Below are positions 22,291 to 34,270 of a DNA stretch of 64,000 bases, in pieces. Position 1 is the stretch's first letter, and each line of letters starts with the position of its first letter. The notes under the pieces were generated by a model, which made no database searches, was not told where the DNA came from, and worked only from the letters and a program-made list of their open reading frames with translations. Source of the DNA: Paragonimus skrjabini miyazakii (taxonomy: Eukaryota; Platyhelminthes; Trematoda; Plagiorchiida; Troglotrematidae); NCBI GenBank assembly GCA_014338405.1, contig JTDE01000431.1, positions 62,997 to 126,996 of the forward strand, written 5' to 3'. Position numbers and translations under genes: made by a program.

Positions 22291-24179
22291 CAAGATAAAA
22301 TGATTTGTTTATGGACAATATAAATGCGATTGGCAGTTGTCTTATTTGTCATGAAGGTTTAGCAAAAGTGTTCTGACATCATCCAAGGTAATATTTTGCT
22401 GACACTTCCGTTGCCAAATTTTATATGAATGATTAAGGAAGTTTTAATGTGTAAATCGTTTGCTGCGCACAGCTTATCATGTGACTGACTTCCAACAGAG
22501 CTTCTCAACGTTTGCCCACACACAGTTCAAAAGCTTTACTATTCCGTCTAGTTACGTGCATAATGGATGGTACATGGCGTACCGCACATCCATAAAAATA
22601 TCGGAAATGTCACAACAGGCACGGAAAATATTCAGTGGGGGTGAAGTCAAAATAAAATAGAATCGAGTAAATGACGTCTGGTAATTTTGTTGATTGCTAG
22701 TAGTTCTACACTTATCAAACAAAACCTGCCCACACTTCGAAATATAGCACAGTATGATGAGCGGAAAAATCAGTCCATTAATGAGAGGTTTGAATTTCCG
22801 AGATTATTCTATAGGTTAGCTTTTGAAGTTTGTGTTGACTATAAACACATATTCCTTGTAAATTGTTCATCTTCACCCGTAGCCCGAGTTTTTAAAAGAC
22901 CAAGCGAATAAATTGTCTCAAACTAGTAGGTATTAGTGCAAAGAATACTTGACGACCTGTCATATATGAATAAAATATGTCGACGTTGACAGTGTTATCA
23001 CACCTGGCAAAAACTTACACACTTCACCATTGTTGGAATCTTTAAAATTATCAAGATTTTACCGTATTTTGGCAAACGCAAGCATAAAGACAAACGAGGT
23101 AAACAACCCAAACTTTATTGATTTGGTGATTACCACCGTGACATTAGCTGTCTGGACTGCTAAATAAAGCAATGAGCTTGTAAATGTTCCTGAAATCTAG
23201 TGGAAATAGTATATTCCTTCAAGCAAAATGTTTATTAACAAACAAAAAGGAGACAAGATGTTTGGATTTATCACAGTGATTATCTTTATTTGAACTATAA
23301 GTACTCAGTGTCAGTTAAACAAAAAGTATGTCTAGTTCTATTCCGAAACTTGAACAACTAAGATCAAAATAAGAACTGTACTTCGGAGGCAAAATTAAAA
23401 TGCTCACTCTCTAGAAAGGTAAATTTACATGTAGAAAACTGTGAGAATATATGTGAATTACTCATTTTGAGAATAAACATACTATGTGAACCTCAGAATG
23501 CAGCCGTGTAGGTGCTAGTATTGCAGATCACTAGATACCGAAAGAATAGAAAGGGCCAAATCAAATGGCCTAGCATCAATGCGTACGAGTGATTATGAAA
23601 AGCTTCAATTACTCATTTCTGCCGTAACCAGAAAATTGGAAAGCTTTCTGTTTATCAGTAACATCGAGACCAGCAACCCGTTTCAGCATACAAGACAAGC
23701 AGCTTCTACGCCAGACTTGGCAATGATAAAGCCACTTTTATGGATCAAAATTTAGTTGAGAATTTTGTTGTAAAATTTTCATTTTTTATGCATATTGCAT
23801 GGTTGTTTGGACGCCAATAGGTTGTTACTAGCGTAACATCCAATAAGAGTGTATGTCGCACTAATGACCGCGTAGGAGTGCTCAGGTAGTGAGGCGAGAT
23901 CCTATGAGCATACAGCAGAACTATTTTCATAGTTGCCGCACAGCTGTCTTCCGTATCAAGAAGAAAGGGGTTAGAAAGGGTACCCTCAAACAAGGAGCAT
24001 TCCGATCGCCCAACGGTAGACCATGACTGCTGGCGTATTATCCAATACGGTCGAAAAACATTTGTTATCTCTCAAAAACCTGATGTACCTTCGAGTACAT
24101 CCACAGCGCGCAGCAGTGCTCAGAATCAGACGTCAATGTCTTATTCACTGCGCCCTCGGGCTAGGCAAGCCCCTCACTG
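22291..24179. other. Intergenic, no recognisable gene
   Basis: No domain-bearing frame. 24010-24179 may be the 5' leader of the LINE that follows, because base composition rises there, but I cannot fix its start. Confidence 0.45.
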
Positions 24180-24439
24180 CCAAGTGAGTCAGACTCTTGA
24201 GTCATTGGCTCCAGGTGGGGTTACCCGAGAAAACCCTATATCCTGTTGTTTTGAGTCAGAGACTCGGAGTAAGGGTCCCTCAAGTCAACCACCGTCCACG
24301 GCATAAACGACCGGGAAGTATCAGAAGTTATCCTTCCCTCGACGGTGACATTACTAACCGATCTCGACCTTCTCCTACTGTTTTACCTCCCATTCGTTCT
24401 GCCTTCCATGTGCCTCCGGGCGACAGTTGTTTTCTGAGG

Positions 24440-25310
24440 CCAAGACAACTGGTAAACATTGGCGACTTCAAGGTCTGCACTCTCCGACAAGTCGGTCAGC
24501 AAGCTTCTCTGACTAATACCGTCTTAAGACTGGATCTTGATGTGTGCAGTGTGGCAGAGACGCGAGTCTACGATTCTAGCACGGTTATCCACTTGTGCTA
24601 ACCTTTAGATAACCGTCGATCCAAACGCTTCTGTCTCAGGGTTTCTGGTGACGCTGAAGCTGAATCTCGCGGTCAAGCTGGAGTGGGAATCACACTGAGT
24701 TCCAGAGCGGAGCAATGCCTGTTTGATTCGATCCCAGTGAATAGTCGCTTGTGCGCTGTCAGACTCAATACATCGGTAAAAGTCTGTCGACGCAAATCAG
24801 AAAGACGTTGTGTATTCAGTATATCGGCGTACGCTCCGACGGACAGCTGTTCGGATGCTACCAAGGATGCGTTTCTATGACGCCCTCGTTGACCTTCTGA
24901 GGCAAACTAAACACTCAGACGTCATCATACTAGCGGGCGATTTTAATGCTCAACTTGGTCGTCTTTCTTCTGATGAGAAGCGGCTAGGAGGTATGTTTGG
25001 TGTCCAGGCACAACGCACTGATAATGGCGAAAGACTGCTGCAACTGTGCGCATCTCACGGTCTGTATATTTCGAGCACGGCATTCCAACACAGAAAAAAG
25101 CACTGTGTTACTTGGAGACCTCCGTGCGCTACTCAGGCGTGGACACAGTTGGATCATACAGCAGTTAGTTACAGGTGGCGCCACTCTGTTAAGGACTGTC
25201 GTGCCTTTTGGAGCGACCACCTGGACTCGGACTATGCTGTTGTGCGTGCCCGTTTTGTTTTGTCCTTCGCCCAGAGGACCTACGTTCGTAAATGCAAAGT
25301 GCTTAACTAG
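24440..25310 (+). pseudogene. LINE AP endonuclease domain
   Basis: Motifs run in order. IGDFKVCTLRQVGQQASL (about 24461-24515) is the N-terminal strand, followed by VCSVAETRV (the catalytic-Glu motif). ISAYAPTD lies near 24823-24846. LAGDFNAQLG near 24940-24970 carries the conserved D-F-N. CVTWRPP and LDHTAVSYRWRHSVKDCRAFWSDHLDSD (25105-25230) carry the final D-H and S-D-H type residues. The domain nicks chromosomal DNA for target-primed reverse transcription. A stop at 24599-24601 and a frameshift near 24870 break it; the residues themselves are mostly intact. Confidence 0.8.
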
Positions 25311-25417
25311 CATTCGAGCGACGAGGATGTAAGGAACGCTCACGAAAAGGTGTTGGGAAGGAGGTTGTCCAGTTTGAGTCGGATAAAAGATACTAACCAG
25401 AACAAAACGCCGAAGCT

Positions 25418-26490
25418 ATGAAGGCATGCTGTAAACAGGCATGTTCCGAAGGAGCTGTTCAGTTTCGACATAACTGGATTTCCGTCACGTCCATAAACCT
25501 CATGAACGAACGTCGCTCGATCCCACCTGATTCTGAATATGATGACAACCGGCTAGAACTTAAACACAAGCTGACTAAAAGCTTGCGCAAAGACCGTGAG
25601 CATTACTTGGTCGAACAACTGAAAAAGATGGAAAGAGCCTTTTGCTCTAGAAATAGCAGGAGGCATTTTTCCCTGATCCGTGGAAAAGATGGTTCACATC
25701 TCACCAGTCAGTTGCGCCGACTTGACAGGTGGGCTGAACATTCTGAAGAGCATTTCGGCTGGCCTCAACCAGACAGTGTGGACGACGGTACCCGAATGGT
25801 CAGGTATTGCACTCCAGACGGTCCTCCGTCGGAATCAGAAGTGGTCCTGGACCTTAAATCAATGAAGCGTAATAAGGCCCCTGGTCCAGACCTCCTCCCT
25901 CCTTCTCTTTTCAAGGATGATGGCTAGAGGTTTATATCAGAACTGACAAAACTTCTCTGGATGATTTGGGGGACTAAGTAAGTACCTCGTGATTAATTCT
26001 TACCAACTGTCATTCCCATTCTCAAAAAGCGAACCAAAGTCAATATGACAACCACACAGGCATCAGTTTGGTGTTTATTACGTCCAAGTTGCTTACTAGC
26101 CCCATTTTGAGTCGGCTCACTAAGCCCAAAGAAAGCCAGATACGCGAAGAACAGGCAGGACTTTGATCCGATCGAGGGTGTATTGATAATATTTTGGAAC
26201 ATTAGCACTATTACAGACAGCCGACGGTCGTCGTCTATTTGGACCTAAATGCTGCTTTTGATTCAGTTGCTCGCAGCGTTTTCTGGAGCTACCTTCTCCG
26301 CAAGGGAGTACCAGAAAAATACGTAAATCTGTTGAGATCACTGTATGCTCACTCTGCTTGCACAATGAGAGTTTATAGACAGCTGTCTCGGGCGTTCATC
26401 ACTTCTAGTGATGTTCGTCAGGGGTGTCCGATTTCCCCCCCATGTTCAATTTTGTCATAGACGACATTCTGGAGGGTGCGCTTCGGGAAT
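25418..26490 (+). pseudogene. LINE reverse transcriptase, N-terminal two thirds
   Basis: 25418-25927 is open for 169 codons and ends the fingers region with NKAPGPDLLPPSLF (25872-25913), a hallmark LINE motif. After a stop and shifts, IREEQAG appears near 26140-26160. YLDLNAAFDSVARSVFW (26236-26287) holds the first catalytic aspartate, followed by VRQGCPISP (26414-26440), and then in another frame FNFVIDDILEGAL. The YADD box expected 30-40 residues later is absent; unrelated sequence begins near 26520. Confidence 0.8.
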
Positions 26491-26530
26491 CCAGTGGGCT
26501 TGATGTCGAGTTTTTCCTGGAGCTTCAACG

Positions 26531-27780
26531 ACCAACCGAAACACCTTTTCGCCCACTAGAGATTATAATCACGTCTCCTAACAGCAGCTGTATCACAGTC
26601 TTTCTGGTGGTTGACACAGCGCGGTATACTATTCAAAGGACGTCTAAAAACCGGTGCCATTGTGGCTGAGAGCCGTACACGGTGAATGACATTCATTGTG
26701 CACATAACAATCAGTAATTCATTGCGGGGCACTTTCCAGTCATACCACATAGCTAGTTTCATGCCACTGTTTATGGTTCTGATGAAGGTTCACAACCCAT
26801 AGATTTTGATTCACTAGGAAGCGTTTGTTTTCAGTCGTTGGTGGTGAAAATATTTACACGAATCCAATTTTCTGCTAAACTTCGCATGTCGGGGGTTTAC
26901 CTACGAGTGTCAGAAATGATTCAGATTGAGTTGCACGTTGGACATAAATACTGTTCCTGCTTTCATATTAGTTACATATTTACTACTGATGAGGATGTGT
27001 GAATTGATTTCTGGTATAAATTGCTGTTTTCTGATTATCCCAAAAATATCCTACTAATGAGTACTGTGAAACATTCATTGAAATACAAAAATCTTGTCGT
27101 CAAAACTGGACAGCAGGTGGATTCAAGCAAATTACAGTAGCCACCTGTCTTTGCGCTGTTTGTGATATACCTGCTGAATCAGACTAGGAAAAAATGAATT
27201 GCACATTTAATCTTGATTAACCATTTATTTCATTGTCGCGCGTGTAACCTAACAACTGATACAGAGATGAGGCCCAAAAATGGAGTTTCTTTGGCAGTTT
27301 ATAAAGTTTCGTCGAACTTAATAGTAAATAAAAATAACTTTCAGCAGGATTGATTCTTTGGCTTATTGCTGTTCAACTAAACCCACAAAGTTTATCAGAA
27401 GCCGGAACGTATGGAACAAGCTACATATCTCCATGTCATGTTCACTTGAGTTTTGCTCGCTGTTTACAAACATGCCACTCCATGGAAATACTGGTTCCAC
27501 GTTCGAGTATATCAATGCAAGAGAACTTAAGATGTTAGACAAAAAACTCAGAAAGCTTCAGTTATAATATGCGCATGATGAACGAGCTTAGTTACAAAGC
27601 AACTCTGGCCAGAGTTGACTGAATAGACTAAGCTGATAGGACTGATCAAATAGGGTGCAATATGGAATAGACATTTAAATGGTATTTCTTCTATCGTCGA
27701 TTACAGCACTGATTCCAATTTCATACTAACTTAAGCTGACGGTAATTATAAAGTGAAGGTCATTGTATGAATAAGACAAG
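26531..27780. other. Intergenic, no recognisable gene
   Basis: AT-rich. The two overlapping 62-69-codon frames near 27350-27567 start at non-ATG codons and show no domain. Confidence 0.45.
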
Positions 27781-27970
27781 AAGAAAGACTAGAATTATTT
27801 GGTGCTGCGCCATTGGAACAACGAGGTCAGCATAAAAATTTCGCAGCTTTGTACCAATGAAGCAGAAACGACAGTTCATACGACATTTCGTAAATCGCAT
27901 TTGTAAGGTTTGTATTGATGATATGTTAGACAAAAGGTGAAGCTTTTAATGGATTTACCGATATATTAGC
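27781..27970 (+). mobile_element. PLE fragment, short
   Basis: The nucleotide string GGAACAACGAGGTCAGCA...CAATGAAGCAGAAA aligns with 15910-15965 of the third PLE copy (GGAATAACCGGCATACTCA...AAATGAAGCAGAAA). The translations match the post-RT segment (FVPMKQKRQ versus FVQMKQKPK). Only this ~190 bp is recognisable. Confidence 0.55.
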
Positions 27971-30900
27971 TCGTAAAACGAAACGACTTGCTAATCGAAA
28001 TCGTGTGTCCTGTATCAGATATAAAAAGGTCCGCCCAAACTTCCCGCACAACGATGGAATCCCAAATGCATGAATGAACACAAGATTCAATACAGCTATG
28101 TGGATTACTTTTAATGCAGGCCTGCTATGTTTACTATTCGTATCTAAATCAAACGGACGCCTTTAACTTCGTGATGTTGTCTCAAATTACACTTATTTCT
28201 TTATTTTCCAGGTGTAGCAAGTTACATTCTTTGCATAAGACACCTGTTGGTAAGATTACACAATCAACTGCCCACCTAGAAAACTGGACGAAAACCGCAC
28301 AATTTCGGTTTGCCCAGACGACTCAACTCACAAACTTATTGTGGATGACGCATTCACTCTGTCCTGCTGAGTCACAAATCCTCACGCCAGATATGTAAAA
28401 CGTCGGATCATGACGTTATGGAGGCTAACAAAATCCTTAGTTAACCATACACATTGGCGTGGACTGACGTCTTTGGGACAATAGTACCGACGCCGGCGAC
28501 TCCTAAATGACACTAGATGCACAATGTACTGTGGCTTACGCAATCCTTGTTGTACAACCATTTGCATATTTGTTGTGGTGAGTTAGATCTGAGCACGACA
28601 CGCTGAAAGGGAACTTGTATTCCAGCGTCAAACGCTGGAATAGTACTGCCGAAACAACACAAAATTTTGAACATTTCTTTGAGTACGCGGGTCTCAATTG
28701 GACTGATGGGAAAATTGTCTATTATGAGTTAGCCAAGCTTCTGGTGTGGAGGTGTAACTAACTTACACATGGTGTGTAAGGGCAAGCATTCCCTGTGACC
28801 TTTCGGACCAAGTCGAAGTCCACATTCTTTCAAGTGGGCTCACCTAAAACAGTTTTGAGCGAAAGTCATTAAGGTAGGTGAGCTCAGTCTTCAGGTCACC
28901 ACCTCTTTTCGGTGGTGCCGTTGAACTAGTCTCGTTGTATTATGAGCTGGTAGAGAGGAGTTGAGCAGCCAGACTGCATAAAGATATGTGCCGTTGACAT
29001 TATCTAGAGTAAGCGAAATCCAAATGTCGTGCATCTGCTCTGAATTGGCCATCGCAAGTTATATGATACATGCAAAAAAAGCTTCAGTTCAATAAGTTAA
29101 ACCAACCAGCACAGTAAGTCGAAACACGAAGTTATTCGGAGTTACGTATGTCAATGAAGTCAGTCATAATTCCGGTTACGCTTCGTTTTTTATAAAAGTG
29201 AAGTGCAGGTGCAGGTTCAATAGTTAGACCTTCTGTAATCTGGATAATCTAGGCTACATGTTAACATGGCATCACTCATTGGCGACTACTTATGTGAAGT
29301 CTACGTCAACAGATAAACTCATATCTCAAAGGATGACCCTTGAGTTCCATACTCTGAAACGGTATCCATCACATAATTGAAGCAGCTTAATTTTCTGCAG
29401 TAAATTGGTAAACCACAAGGTGAAAGTAATACTACTCAATTTCCCTCCAAATTATCAATCATGAGAGAAACAACCAAGGTTTCGCGTAATATCACTCATC
29501 ACACCCACCCGTTGTTTGGTACGGTTCAGTCGGAGATGGGTCACAGTATGTAGGGCGGCAAACGGATTATAGTTTGCCGAAACAAGAAACCGCACGGACG
29601 TCTCTGATTTCTACAGTCCTATTCATCAAGTCTACGTAGTTTGCGGTAGTCGGGCTAAAAATCTCAGCTGGGTCCTATTTGAAATTCTTTTAAATTAAAC
29701 CTAATTATTTACCCTTATAAGCACAGTGAACTTGCCTCGCAAAGTTGGCACCTGCAACTCAACCACATTAGACATTTAATCGCTTAACGTGTAGTGTTTT
29801 AGTCACCCTATTCACTGTTTGTCTTACGTAACTGAAACTGCACTGCTAAAATTTTAGATGACCTCCTTGTTCTGTGTGTTTCATTCACCTGCCATACACC
29901 GAAACCTGTTTGATTTCATACTGGCAACCCGTTATTATGTTCTGTGATTATTATGTTAATAAAAACAGACAACAGATGCGCACACTACGGTGTCTTGTAA
30001 TTGGTTCTTACCATCCCAAATTCAAATTTTAAAAGAGAAACGAGGATGCATTTTTTGACCGACCTTTGTCACTATCAATCGTTGATTAGGCGAGGTGAAA
30101 TAGCAGAGCTAGATAACTTTCAGAATGTAATGGGACAACATTTTTATCAATTATGCAAATAAAAACTACAATATTCCATCAAAATCATGCCTATAAGCTT
30201 CAAAAATGTCTCTCCTACCGTTTAGAATTTTTACATCTGTGTTCGTATATGCTAAGTTTTGACAAATTGAAAATGAATGTACAACAAAATAGTGCTTCAG
30301 CAAGATAACTCGTCAAACTGAATCGAAACAGTGTTTTATTTGGTTAAAATTCAGGGAAACCTTTCTGTAAACTGAATGAGTTTGGCATGAAATATGCTAT
30401 TTTATTGATAAGCAGATTTATGTAGTTAATTAGGTTTTAGTAACTAAATCAGGATAACTTATTATATAGAGAAAATAAAACAAAATGCCGCCAAAATTAC
30501 AGCTTTTGGTTATCATAATTATCTACTAATCCATACCTATGACAAGCGTCTGATGTTTTCTAAATATTGACCAGCAGTGCGTCATGGACATTTAACTGCA
30601 ACTCCCCAAACCGCCGGGGAGTTAGAGATTTTTGCATCTTTACAGATAACACAGGTGTACTTAGTTTATGAATGCGATGTTATCAAGCGTTTTAGTCTGG
30701 GTTAGGAAGTAAATGTATGTGGAATATAGGATTTCACAATACTGGCGTACATACTTTCTGCTTGCCTTGCTCAATTTGAAAGTCGCGCCAAACTAAATCA
30801 GTCAAACATGTGCAAAACTCACGACGTGACCTGAAAACAATAAATTATCGATTGTCAAAAATGTACACTGCATTGAGGTAGTTCACCTTATGAAAACGTG

Positions 30901-32993
30901 GCACAATCATGCGGTTAAAGCAGAACATTTGATAGTACATTTTTAATGAGAATTTTGGTCTGAAATCTTACAGTAATTGCATATACTGAGCCTTCTACGC
31001 CCATTCAGTATGTGCAGCAAACGCATGGCTGTCCCTACGGCATTCCTAATCTGCTTCATCTTTGACCTAAAAACATCGCGTATATTTTAGCAACAACCAA
31101 GCTGCAAGCAGAACGGCGCCCACAATCAACAGTTTTCGGACAGAACTTTGAGCATAAAATAATCAAAAGTATGGCGACGGAAAAATTAGGGAATTATTGA
31201 GGTTGACGAAAAAACTAAATGTGACAAAAGGTTGCTGTCCATTTGTGGATAAAACTGCTCATCATGCTTTTGGTGGAACTATCTAAAATGAACTTTATAT
31301 TCGCGCAAAGACAACTGCAATAGGTTTTGACCTCTGCCATGAACACGCATGCATACGTAAATACATATATATGTATATTCACGCATAGAGGAGGCAAACT
31401 GTGCTTGCTCTTATTTTATGCCATTAATATCGCTCAGTTTCAGGTATTGTTTGTGATGCCAAAAGCTACACAACAGATATAGAGTTTGTAAGACATCAAA
31501 TGATCTTAGTAGAAAGCTTTGAAACTGGTCAAGCAAATGATATATAAATGAGTGCAACTGAGACCAAAGTTCTAGTCATCGGCAGTGTTAGTGGCTGTCG
31601 AGAAGCGCGGGTTATCAGCCTCGCTTGGCAAGGAAAGCATTTGATTGTTTAAACATTATCTACTACTAGAAAACATCAGCACTGTTGTGTTATAAATGTT
31701 ACAGTAAAGCATATTCAGTACTTGTAGATTTCATGCACGCGCGTTGTTCTCCTGTCTTCCGTTAAGTATTGCAATTAAAAAACACGGTTACAGTGTGTAG
31801 TGATGCGAACTGTTCATTAATACTTTTTGATAGCACGCTTAAATTTCATTGTACTCTTAAAGCGTTTATCTTAAGGAACTACTCACATCTTTCTTCTTAA
31901 TAGAGTTTAACCGGATAACGTGTTTGCATGTCGAATTAAGAATTTCAAGATATTTGTGTTAAGAGTTAAGAACTTGGATGGCGCAAGGCTGGTTTATTCA
32001 GAAAAACACTACATGGGTGATGCGTCTCAATATGACTAGAAACAAATATACACTTCTGTACGACAGTGGTGTCATCACGTCACGAACTGGAGCGGTTTCT
32101 TGATCGCAGAAATTTCAGCCAATCTGTGTTTGCGCACAAGCTGTAGGCAAACTGGCGCCAACTAATCACAGACGGCAAATAACTGTTGTTGATTGCGTAC
32201 CTGATTCAAACAACGCAGTTGCCAGATGCAACGTTTTGGAACAACACAGCATCAAACTGAACAAACAAAACGTGGAGACGCTTGTCGCTTAAGGGCGGTC
32301 GTAAATTTTTTTTACAAAAATGTTCTGTTTATCCAACGAATTGAGATTGCGTAGTGCCGCTTAGATTCCTGTTCTGGTTTTTCTCGATTGGGCAACTTAG
32401 TATGCGATACCACGAACGCCAATGCTCAGTTCCTTCACTACCAAGAACCGTTTAATACTATGGTGCACTCCAGTTTATCGTCTTGTATTTTTCTCGCGGC
32501 TACTTCAATGTCGAGATGCATGTTCCTGCCTCACTGCTGAATAGTAGTGGTGTGAGTAGTATAGTGCAATCGGTCGTCCTCGCTACACCAGCGTAATGTT
32601 AACATAATATAAGGCACTGATTCAGACCAACTTATCGCGTACTGTTCTTTAATTTACTACGCTCTATGAAAAATTTCCGGCACCCATTCAAGTAATGAGG
32701 ATTTCGAGGTTTAACTATTCATTTTCATTTCCACACCTATGTTTTACTGGTTAATCAACGTATCCCAACAATATAAATTGCAATCCTTGTTCTTATAAAC
32801 ATAGGCAGTACATCGTCGCAAACGAATTATTCCAGAGTTGGTTATGGTAGCGTTACAATGATTTCGCTTGAACATATGATTTTCACATCATGTTTTAGTA
32901 GAATCGTGTTTTGTTTCACATAGCGACTCATTTTCAAGTACTTACTGCTGCACATCCTTTACGAAACATTTCAAGTACCTCTCATTCTAGGTC
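27971..32993. other. Intergenic, no recognisable gene
   Basis: Nothing with a domain. 28600-28960 is somewhat GC-richer and contains a hairpin (28619-28641), possibly an unrecognised repeat. ATATATATGTATAT-type low complexity lies near 31365. Confidence 0.45.
28619..28641. other. Hairpin, 9-bp perfect stem
   Basis: ATTCCAGCG (28619-28627) pairs with CGCTGGAAT (28633-28641) around TCAAA. Function unknown. Confidence 0.5.
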
Positions 32994-33093
32994 NNNNNNN
33001 NNNNNNNNNNNNNNNNNNNNNNNNNNNNNNNNNNNNNNNNNNNNNNNNNNNNNNNNNNNNNNNNNNNNNNNNNNNNNNNNNNNNNNNNNNNNN
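32994..33093. other. Assembly gap, 100 N
   Basis: Exactly 100 unknown bases, the conventional size for a gap of unknown length. Distances across it are unreliable. Confidence 0.99.
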
Positions 33094-33759
33094 AGGCTTC
33101 AAAAGTTTTGTTATTTACAGTGCGTATTTAAAGTGTTAGAGAGAACAAGCTGTTTGTGCGATATCTACTTAAGTGTGCTAAACCAGACTGATGATGTATA
33201 GTAATATTTCTTGGCGAACACAATTCGTGCACATACGTTTCTGGAAACCATTAACGAATGCCACAACAAGTATTGCTGTCTATATTTAAGGATGGGAAGA
33301 TTACGAGAAGCTCTCACGTTGGTCTGGGAAAATTCCGAATGGGTAGGTACGGAATGTTTTCACCGGTACCGTGGTGAATCAAGCAAGCAAGAATTAGTTT
33401 CAACTGGCTTCAAAGTGATGAGAGCAGAGCATGATTTATGAAAACTTCAGTGTCGTTTCATAAACGAGGGTGCCTTTTCCGTCATCACGTACCATATTAA
33501 TGACTTGCCAATAGTTCATTCTCAGCAACGTAACGTGGTTCGGAAAGTTTACAGATTAACCATTTAAATTAGGTCAACAGGTTTTGCAACAAAACCCTGT
33601 ACAGTGTCTGGGACCAATAAAGCATGATGTCTTCAACCGACAGAATTTGGTCAACTATAACCATCTCACGACGCACCAATAATTAAAAAGTTGAACATCA
33701 CCAAAACTTCACCTCAGATTTCGCGTTCATAAAGAACAGGTAGTCAGCCTCTTTTATAC
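33094..33759. other. Intergenic, no recognisable gene
   Basis: A good-looking splice acceptor (TTTTGTTATTTACAG, ending 33120) is followed by only 27 open codons. The 76-codon frame at 33211-33441 begins at a non-ATG codon. Neither is convincing as an exon. Confidence 0.4.
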
Positions 33760-33960
33760 AAGTGCCTTATACTTGAGTTTCGCCTTTGATATTACTCGTC
33801 AGTAGAGGTGAATATCTTTGACACAGCCAGGTTAGTACGCCAGCTGTGTTCTCACAAGTCAACCGCACTCATCACCACGCCATTGGCCTCATGTTAGCCA
33901 CAAATGAATTAGCATATCTATGCGCTCAATAATTTTTGCATGTCAATACTGATCAGGTTG
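33760..33960 (-). mobile_element. tRNA-derived hammerhead SINE, copy S4 (decayed)
   Basis: Minus strand: AACATGAGGCCAATGGCGTGG is the box A region, and CTACTGACGAG followed by GGCGAAACTCAAG keeps both hammerhead core strings. Stem II between them is lost. Roughly 65-70% identity to S1 by eye. Confidence 0.65.
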
Positions 33961-34079
33961 TCATTAGGAAACACATTTACTACCTGATAACTTGTCAATA
34001 ACCCAGTGGCTAAGAATTCTGAGACAGTTCGAAATATTCGATCTCATTTAACCTGCCAGTCGATGTTTAGGTTACCATT

Positions 34080-34270
34080 GAGCAGTTGGGGATTTGGCTA
34101 GTTTCATTTAAGCACCCTTTGTCTTTGGTCACCGCTTTTGCCTTCAGACAGGTACTTCATCCAGCTCCCTTCGAAAAAGCGTTAGATTGGGTTTTCCCTC
34201 TCAAAACAGCTCGCCAGAAGTGCGTATTCATTACACCACTAAGTGCCGAGAGCGTTATATTGAAATATTT
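34080..34270 (-). mobile_element. tRNA-derived SINE, copy S5 (3' part, decayed)
   Basis: Minus strand contains GCACTTCTGGCGAGC in place of GCACCACTGACGAGC, and the tail CTTAAATGAAACTAGCCAAATC that parallels the S2 tail. The box A half is not visible. S6 shares the variant CTTCTGGCGAGC, suggesting a subfamily. Confidence 0.5.

Larger units (their letters stand above)
24180..26530 (+). mobile_element. RTE-type LINE, broken and 3'-truncated
   Basis: An AP-type endonuclease is followed by a reverse transcriptase in a GC-richer tract than the flanks. Coding is spread over all three plus frames, with stops near 24600, 25310 and 25927. The polymerase ends about 26520, after VIDDILEGAL and before any YADD motif, so the catalytic palm end and 3' UTR are missing. 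The endonuclease-RT order and motif spelling resemble fluke RTE elements (SR2-like); clade is inferred. A second, older remnant lies inverted at 59410-60300. Confidence 0.8.

Noticed and set aside
24984..25343. Long frames overlapping the LINE endonuclease on both strands.
   Set aside because: They are other-frame readings of the endonuclease; the same shadow frame recurs at 60032-60316, which helped to detect the second copy.
26995..27015. CTGATGAGGATGTG as a hammerhead core.
   Set aside because: No GAA element follows at a suitable distance.
33106..33200. Splice-acceptor-like TTATTTACAG followed by an open stretch next to the gap.
   Set aside because: Only 27 codons before a stop, no homology, and the upstream side is unknown sequence.
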